The notes under the pieces are model-generated. The model saw only the letters and a program-made list of their open reading frames with translations, was not told the DNA's origin and did not search any database. Below are positions 59,019 to 64,000 of a DNA stretch of 64,000 bases, piece after piece. Positions within the stretch are counted from its first letter, which is position 1. The number at the start of each line of letters is the position of its first letter. A program made the translations under genes and the position numbers. This stretch comes from Hemileia vastatrix (taxonomy: Eukaryota; Basidiomycota; Pucciniomycetes; Pucciniales; Zaghouaniaceae), in assembly GCA_030280995.1 (NCBI GenBank), contig JASXTE010000001.1:25979606-26043605 (forward strand). The letters run 5' to 3'.

Positions 59019-61628
59019 ATGTCTTCTTCTGCTATTGCTTCTGGATCTTCTAACCCTCTTACTCCCTCAGTTAGAATTGTTTCTTGGGATGGCCCAAAGT
59101 TTGATGGGGAGGAGGTTAAATGGTTCATTAGCAGATATGAAGCTGCTGCTGCTGTTGATGGTGCTTCTCATGTGGATATGGTGAAGCAAGTTAGATTTTT
59201 TATTGCTGATAGGGAGGTGGAAAAAGAGGTTATTGCTATGCAGGCATTCAAGGACAAGGATTGGGTTAAGCTTTCTAAAGCTATGGTTGATAGATGGGGT
59301 GTTAGGTTTACTATGATGGACCTCAATAAAATTGTTGGAGATTGGCAAGCAAAAGGTGGAGTTTCTTCTATGGCTGACTTCAAAAAGCTCTGTGTTCAGT
59401 TTGATGAAGTGGTGGAATATCTCATATTGGTTGATGAGTTAGTGCATGAGAATCAAGCAAAAGATTTGTTTTGGACAGCATGCAGAAGGGATATTTGTAT
59501 GGACGTCTTAAAGGATCTTTCAAGAAAAGATTTGATGAAGGAACTGCCTAATGATGAGCAGAAACTGCCGGCTCTGGAGGTTATCAAGGACAACATTCAA
59601 GCCCATTTAAAGTTATTGGCGTTGGACAAATATCAAGAGTCATGCACTCAATATGTTAGCAAGGTTAGCGAAGTTTTGGCCAAAAACAACGATATTATGG
59701 TCAAAGCCCAGGAGGCCAAGAAGGCACAAATGGGATTACCTGCTGCTAAAGTTGAGGGCAATGTAGATAATAAGATGGTCGATCACCTGGCCGATTTAAC
59801 GAAACAATTAAAAATATTTGTTCAAGAAACCCAGAAGGCCAATAAGGCCCCAATTGCTTCTTCTTTGACGTCGACTTCTTATCAATCCAGAGGTTATGAA
59901 AGTCAAAATTATAATGGCAATAAAAAGGGTAATCGCTTCCTAGGCAATGGGAGAAATGGTGGGAATGGTGGTAGTAGTTATAGAGGTGGCTACGATGAGC
60001 CAAAGGTGTGCTCCTATTGTAATAGGAGGGGGCACAGAGCAACAGTTTGTTTTTCTCTTGATAAGGATATGGATGCTGGGCCAGTTTTATTTGATGGTAA
60101 AGTTTATAAATTTCCTGATGGTTTGTTCATCAAGCCCAGTGATGGACAGTCTCCTTCTGATTTGGTCAGAAGAAGTTTAACGGCTGAAAGGAGAGCCAGA
60201 TTTGAAGAGGTGACGGATGAAGATGTTAATGCCAAGGGTGGAAAAAATGGTAATGGTAATGGTGGAAAAGCTGACAAGGGTAAAGAGAAAGAGGTCAGTA
60301 AAGCCACATTTTCTACTTCTTTTGGTGGTTTAGAGCTGGCGACGGTTTCCCAGGTGGAGGGTAGCTGTATGGCTGGCAAATACGATTTTAATGCTGCTAG
60401 AAGAGCACCTGCTACTAAGGCGAAAAGTAGCATTCAGAGCCAATTGAGGGCTAATCCTGGCAAGGCCAATAACAAAGTGAACCCTTACTCTAAGGACAAG
60501 AATTCTAGTTCTCAAACTGCCGCCAACAAATTGAACCCTTACTCTAAGGACAAATTATATAAAATGCAGAAGGGAATTGCTGATATGGGGCCCCCTAGTT
60601 ATGGCAAGTTTGATTTAAATGGTGAGCCTATGCCAGAGGATGATTCGGATTCTGAGGAGGACGTACCATTGGCGTCTCTACCCAGACCAAGTTTTAGCGG
60701 TCCCATCCCAATGGAGGGAGTAAGAAGGACTAGCGATGGATCAGGATTAGTGCAAGAAGCTGGTGACGTAGTTAGGGTTATAGAAAGTGAATATGTTATT
60801 ATGGGAGGTGAAGATGGCTTGGTTGGACCTCAAGAGGTACCCAGGGCCAAGGTTGTTAAATCAAAGGTCCAGTATGAGCGGCCAGTAGTTTCTGGTCAAG
60901 CTAATGCGATGGACGCAGTTTTGAATAGGGTGAATCAACTGCAGATTCCCTTATCTTTAGGGGAGTTATTTACGATTAGTCCGGCGCTTGCTGAAAAGCA
61001 AAAGAAGCATTTGACGAGGCGTCGGGTTTCCACTGGAGAGGTGGAATATATTTGTGAAAATGCTGAAAAATTTGGGGAAGATGTAGATACGCATTTTTCC
61101 GCTCCCCTGGGTTACCTGTTGGTAACTCTTAATGGTAAAGAAGTAAAGGCCTTGGTCGATTCAGGGTCTCAAATTAATTTAATTTCATTGGAGCAAGCGA
61201 CGAGTATAGGCTTGCCAATTAAAAGTGGAACTGGGGGAAACCTCAGAGGTATTGGAGGGCATGCAACAGAGCTGATGGGCACAGCTGAGCATGTCAGATT
61301 AGGCATTGGTGGATCTGTTGGTAAGGTTCACTTTTATGTGGCCAGAGGAGCAGTCAAAACTGTTCTTGGCGGTCCTTTTTTGATGGATTTTGAGGCCAGG
61401 ATAGGGTATCAAGCTGGCATGGGGATTAGTTTGGAAATCACTGGTGAAGATATGCGAAGGTTACATATGCGGTTAGTGCCTCCTGGAGATGAAGGTTGGG
61501 AAACACGGCCAGGGATTACTACTCTGTGCCAGTATTGTGTTTGCACCAAGAAGCGGCATATAAAACGGACGGCTTCTGGTGAATTATGTTTGTTGGAAAA
61601 GGATGAATTCCCTCATTTTTTGGGGTAG
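59019..61628 (+). CDS. Family D Ty3/gypsy Gag-protease polyprotein
   Basis: This intact 869-codon frame starts at ATG 59,019 (MSSSAIASGS). A capsid-like region opens with VRIVSWDGPKFDGEEV. A nucleocapsid zinc knuckle C-x2-C-x4-H-x4-C (CSYCNRRGHRATVC) lies at about residues 330-345 within a Gly/Asn/Lys-rich segment. A long, charged linker with the duplicated LNPYSKDK motif follows. The aspartic protease is near residue 710 (VKALVDSGSQINLI) with a distal ILGG-type motif (TVLGGPFLMDF). The frame ends at 61,628; pol follows in a different frame, so pol expression would need frameshifting or a separate mechanism. No stop is present, in contrast to pol. Confidence 0.92.
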   Translation: MSSSAIASGSSNPLTPSVRIVSWDGPKFDGEEVKWFISRYEAAAAVDGASHVDMVKQVRFFIADREVEKEVIAMQAFKDKDWVKLSKAMVDRWGVRFTMMDLNKIVGDWQAKGGVSSMADFKKLCVQFDEVVEYLILVDELVHENQAKDLFWTACRRDICMDVLKDLSRKDLMKELPNDEQKLPALEVIKDNIQAHLKLLALDKYQESCTQYVSKVSEVLAKNNDIMVKAQEAKKAQMGLPAAKVEGNVDNKMVDHLADLTKQLKIFVQETQKANKAPIASSLTSTSYQSRGYESQNYNGNKKGNRFLGNGRNGGNGGSSYRGGYDEPKVCSYCNRRGHRATVCFSLDKDMDAGPVLFDGKVYKFPDGLFIKPSDGQSPSDLVRRSLTAERRARFEEVTDEDVNAKGGKNGNGNGGKADKGKEKEVSKATFSTSFGGLELATVSQVEGSCMAGKYDFNAARRAPATKAKSSIQSQLRANPGKANNKVNPYSKDKNSSSQTAANKLNPYSKDKLYKMQKGIADMGPPSYGKFDLNGEPMPEDDSDSEEDVPLASLPRPSFSGPIPMEGVRRTSDGSGLVQEAGDVVRVIESEYVIMGGEDGLVGPQEVPRAKVVKSKVQYERPVVSGQANAMDAVLNRVNQLQIPLSLGELFTISPALAEKQKKHLTRRRVSTGEVEYICENAEKFGEDVDTHFSAPLGYLLVTLNGKEVKALVDSGSQINLISLEQATSIGLPIKSGTGGNLRGIGGHATELMGTAEHVRLGIGGSVGKVHFYVARGAVKTVLGGPFLMDFEARIGYQAGMGISLEITGEDMRRLHMRLVPPGDEGWETRPGITTLCQYCVCTKKRHIKRTASGELCLLEKDEFPHFLG

Positions 61629-61699
61629 CAGGGGCTGATCACTCTAATGTTGTAATCTCTCCTCAGGATGAGATCCCGGATTGAAATAGGTCAGCTCAC

Positions 61700-64000
61700 T
61701 TGGAGATAATTCAAGTGGATTCTCAATTATTTTCTGTTAATATTACTTTGGAGTGCAAATATGTTTTGGACTTTTCTATATGTTTATTGGATTTACCCGG
61801 TTTTTCTATTAAATTTAAAAACGGTGAAAAAGGCAAAATGGGCCAAATTAGGTTGGATAAAAATTGGAAGGGTATGTTTTATGACCTCCAGCAAGAGGTT
61901 AAACTGCAATTATCTCCTTCTATTATGGAACTCCAGCAAGAGGGTAAACTGCAAATATCACATCAAAACACGATTAAAAATCTCAGTATAAGTAAAACAC
62001 AAAAAAATAATTTATGTGAAAATGTTATTCCGGACCTCCAGCAAGAGGTTAAACTGCAATTATCACCTTCTATTTCGGACCTCCAGAAAGAGGGTAAACT
62101 GCAAAAATCACATCAAAATACAATTAAAAATCTTAGTATAATTAAAACACAAAAAAATAATTTTTGTGAAAATGTTATTCCGGGCCTCCAGCAAGAGGTT
62201 AAACTGCAATTATCTCCTTCTATTATGGACCTCCAGCAAGAGGTTAAACTGCAATTATCTCCTTCTATTTTGGACCTCCAGCAAGAGGGTAAACTGTGAA
62301 AATCTTATCAAAACCCGATTAAAAATCTCAGTATAATTAAAACACAAAAAAATAATTTTTGTGAAAATTCAATTCCGGTCCTCCAGCAAGAGGTTAAACT
62401 GCCAACTTTCTTTACAGGCGATTTACTGTTGGATAAGGGAAGCAAAGGTGTTGGAAAATATGTTTATAAATTAGACGAGGGAATGGAGAAAAGGGTAAAA
62501 TTTAAAAATGAAATAAAATATTTTTCTAATTTTTCTTATTCTGATTCCGGCGATGAAGAAGATTCATTTGATGAAATTTTTAATGGCGATACAAAAGAAA
62601 ATGTTTTACCTCAAGTTTATTTAGATGTGGACGCAGCCAAATATAAGAAGGTAGCAAATAAAGTTCGACCTATTAATGAACCGCTACCTGCTGAATTAAA
62701 TCCACCCTTGAGAAGACCAAGGTTATCAAGAGATCCTTATGAAAGTCCCTTGGTAAAGAATCCGCCTGAATTTTCTGAGACGTCAAGAATCACTTTTGAG
62801 AGACTGGGTGTTGTTAATTTTGGACCTGATGGTTGGTTGTCTGGAGAAGAGAAGAAGTTGTTGTTGGATGTGATGGTCAAGCGAGAGAAGGCCATTGCTT
62901 TTGTAGAAGAGGAGAGGGGTGTGTTAAAGCATTCCTATGGGGAGCCTTACAAGATTCCTGTGGTATGTCATGAACCGTAACAGAAGAAACCGATTCCTAT
63001 TCCGGCTGCATTGAAAGAAGCCTATATTGAAGCTGTCAGAGAACGGATACGCACTGGACTGTATGAGCAATCAACATCAAGTTATTCTAGTCTGGTATTT
63101 TGTATGAAGAAACTGAATGGCAAGCTTAGAGTTGTTCATGATCTTAGGGAATTAAATAGGGTTACAATAAAGGATGCTGGGATACCGCCTAGTGCTGAGG
63201 AGTTTGTTGAAGCATTTGCAGGGAGAGTGTGTTATGGCTTGGGAGATATTATGGGTGGATATGATGAGAGAGAGTTACATCCGGACTAAAGGCCTCTCAC
63301 TACATTTGATACGCCACTTGGACATTTACAGTTAACAAGATTACCTCAAGGAGCAACAAATTTGGTTGCAGTTTATCAAGCTCAGATGGCTTGGATCCTT
63401 CAAGACGAAATTCCACAATATGCTGGAATCTTTATAGATGATGGAGGAATTAAGGGACCAACAACCGACTATGATAACCAGGTGTTGGAAGAGAATCCCG
63501 GGATACGCAAATTCATTTGGGAGTTTGCAATTACATTAGAAAGAATCTTGTTTCGAATCGAAGAGGCTGGTTTAACTATTTCAGGTTCAAAATTTTCATG
63601 TTGTGTGCCAGCCTTAGAAATATTAGGCCATGTGGTATGTAGAGAGGGTAGGATTATGTCCAAGAAGAAAGTTAACAAAATTCAGTCCTGGCCAAGACCC
63701 AAGAATACGACCGAAGTTAGAGGGTTTTTAGGCGTTTTTGTATATGTTAGAATGTTTATCAAGGACCTTTCTTCATTGGCAGCTCCATTGAGACGGTTAA
63801 CAAGAAAGGATGCAGATTGGGAGTGGGATGAAGAGTGTGAGAAGGCGTTTGTGAAGTTGAAGGAGGTTGTAGGGAAGGATTTAGTCCTGCACAAGTTGGA
63901 TTATGGAAAAAATGCTGGCAGAATTTATTTAGCAGTTGATTCAAGTCAGGTTGCAGCTGGGGCCGTTTTGTCTCAGATGGATAAAGCTGGTTACATCAGG
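61700..64000 (+). pseudogene. Family D Ty3/gypsy pol, partial, broken by stops
   Basis: One frame runs from 61,700 to the window edge with stops at 62,297, 62,978 and 63,287. After a repetitive N-terminal region (DLQQEVKLQLSPSI units) comes a linker. The RT follows, with GKLRVVHDLRELNRVT, TTFDTPLGHLQLTRLPQGAT and the catalytic GIFIDDGG near 63,427. The thumb has PRPKNTTEVRGFLGVFVYVR, and the start of RNase H (IYLAVDSSQVAAGAVL) ends the window. FIDD in place of YxDD is characteristic of this lineage and is not a defect in itself. The rest of pol lies outside. Confidence 0.85.
61885..62405 (+). repeat. Family D hairpin-motif array (sense copy)
   Basis: Eight copies of CCTCCAGCAAGAGGTTAAACTG-like sequence (or with GGGTAAACTG) begin at about 61,888, 61,929, 62,036, 62,081, 62,188, 62,229, 62,276 and 62,381. 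They are grouped in a higher-order unit of about 150 bp that also carries AATTAAAAATCT and AAAATGTTATTCCGG. CCTC and GAGG can pair across a 6-nt loop. In the pol frame the motif reads DLQQEVKLQ; one copy has mutated to a TGA stop. Confidence 0.85.

Noticed and set aside
63420..63440. FIDD in the RT active site as an inactivating change
   Set aside because: Variation at the first position of the motif is common in functional RTs. The element is broken by stop codons, not by this residue.
1..64000. tRNA, rRNA or mitochondrial origin of the AT-rich DNA
   Set aside because: No cloverleaf or rRNA signature was seen. Spliced nuclear genes and LTR elements show nuclear DNA.

Overview
The window is nuclear DNA of a basidiomycete fungus, most likely a rust (Pucciniales). 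The case rests on short introns of about 60-130 nt with standard splice sites, very AT-rich intergenic DNA, rust-style Ty3/gypsy Gag-Pol proteins, a Tet-like 2OG-Fe(II) oxygenase of the kind expanded in rusts, and fungal-type eIF4G and eIF2A genes. The genus cannot be named from the sequence. Two host genes sit in about 10 kb; nearly everything else is nested transposable elements, many datable by intact target-site duplications.

Region by region. 1-11.4 kb: two members of one Ty3/gypsy family (family A) lie head to head, giving 1.49-kb inverted LTRs. The antisense gag is split by an 807-bp solo LTR (family B, TSD CTTCA), and the sense 3' LTR is split by an 887-bp TIR element. 11.4-16.8 kb: AT-rich DNA with miniature elements and an LTR fragment. 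16.8-21.3 kb: a solo LTR (family C, TSD CTACC) split by a 3.2-kb PIF/Harbinger-type element with a complete spliced transposase. 21.3-29.4 kb: an unrecognised decayed gene, then an antisense gypsy element (family D) that has lost its reverse transcriptase. 29.9-40.0 kb: a second PIF/Harbinger-type family with short derivatives and one 6.1-kb member (32,854-38,978). That member encodes a Myb/SANT-like protein, a Tet-like oxygenase and a DDE transposase, and is flanked by a 659-bp direct duplication.

40.8-50.5 kb is the host island: eIF4G (seven exons, 1842 codons, minus strand) and eIF2A (ten exons, 645 codons, plus strand) are divergently transcribed from a 570-bp intergenic region. Every deduced splice junction keeps frame. 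Both proteins act in translation initiation, so a shared promoter is plausible but unproven.

51.1-55.5 kb is a short-LTR Ty1/copia element with a perfect 5-bp TSD and one continuous Gag-Pol frame broken only by three TGA codons. 55.8-57.7 kb is an antisense copia remnant split by a second family B solo LTR. 57.7 kb to the end is a sense family D gypsy element with an intact 869-codon Gag-protease frame and a broken pol that runs off the window.

The most unusual observation is the DNA transposon carrying a Tet-like oxygenase next to a Harbinger-type transposase and its SANT partner. The next most interesting are a recurrent hairpin motif in family D and the 659-bp duplication, which fits crossing-over between two insertions of the same transposon.
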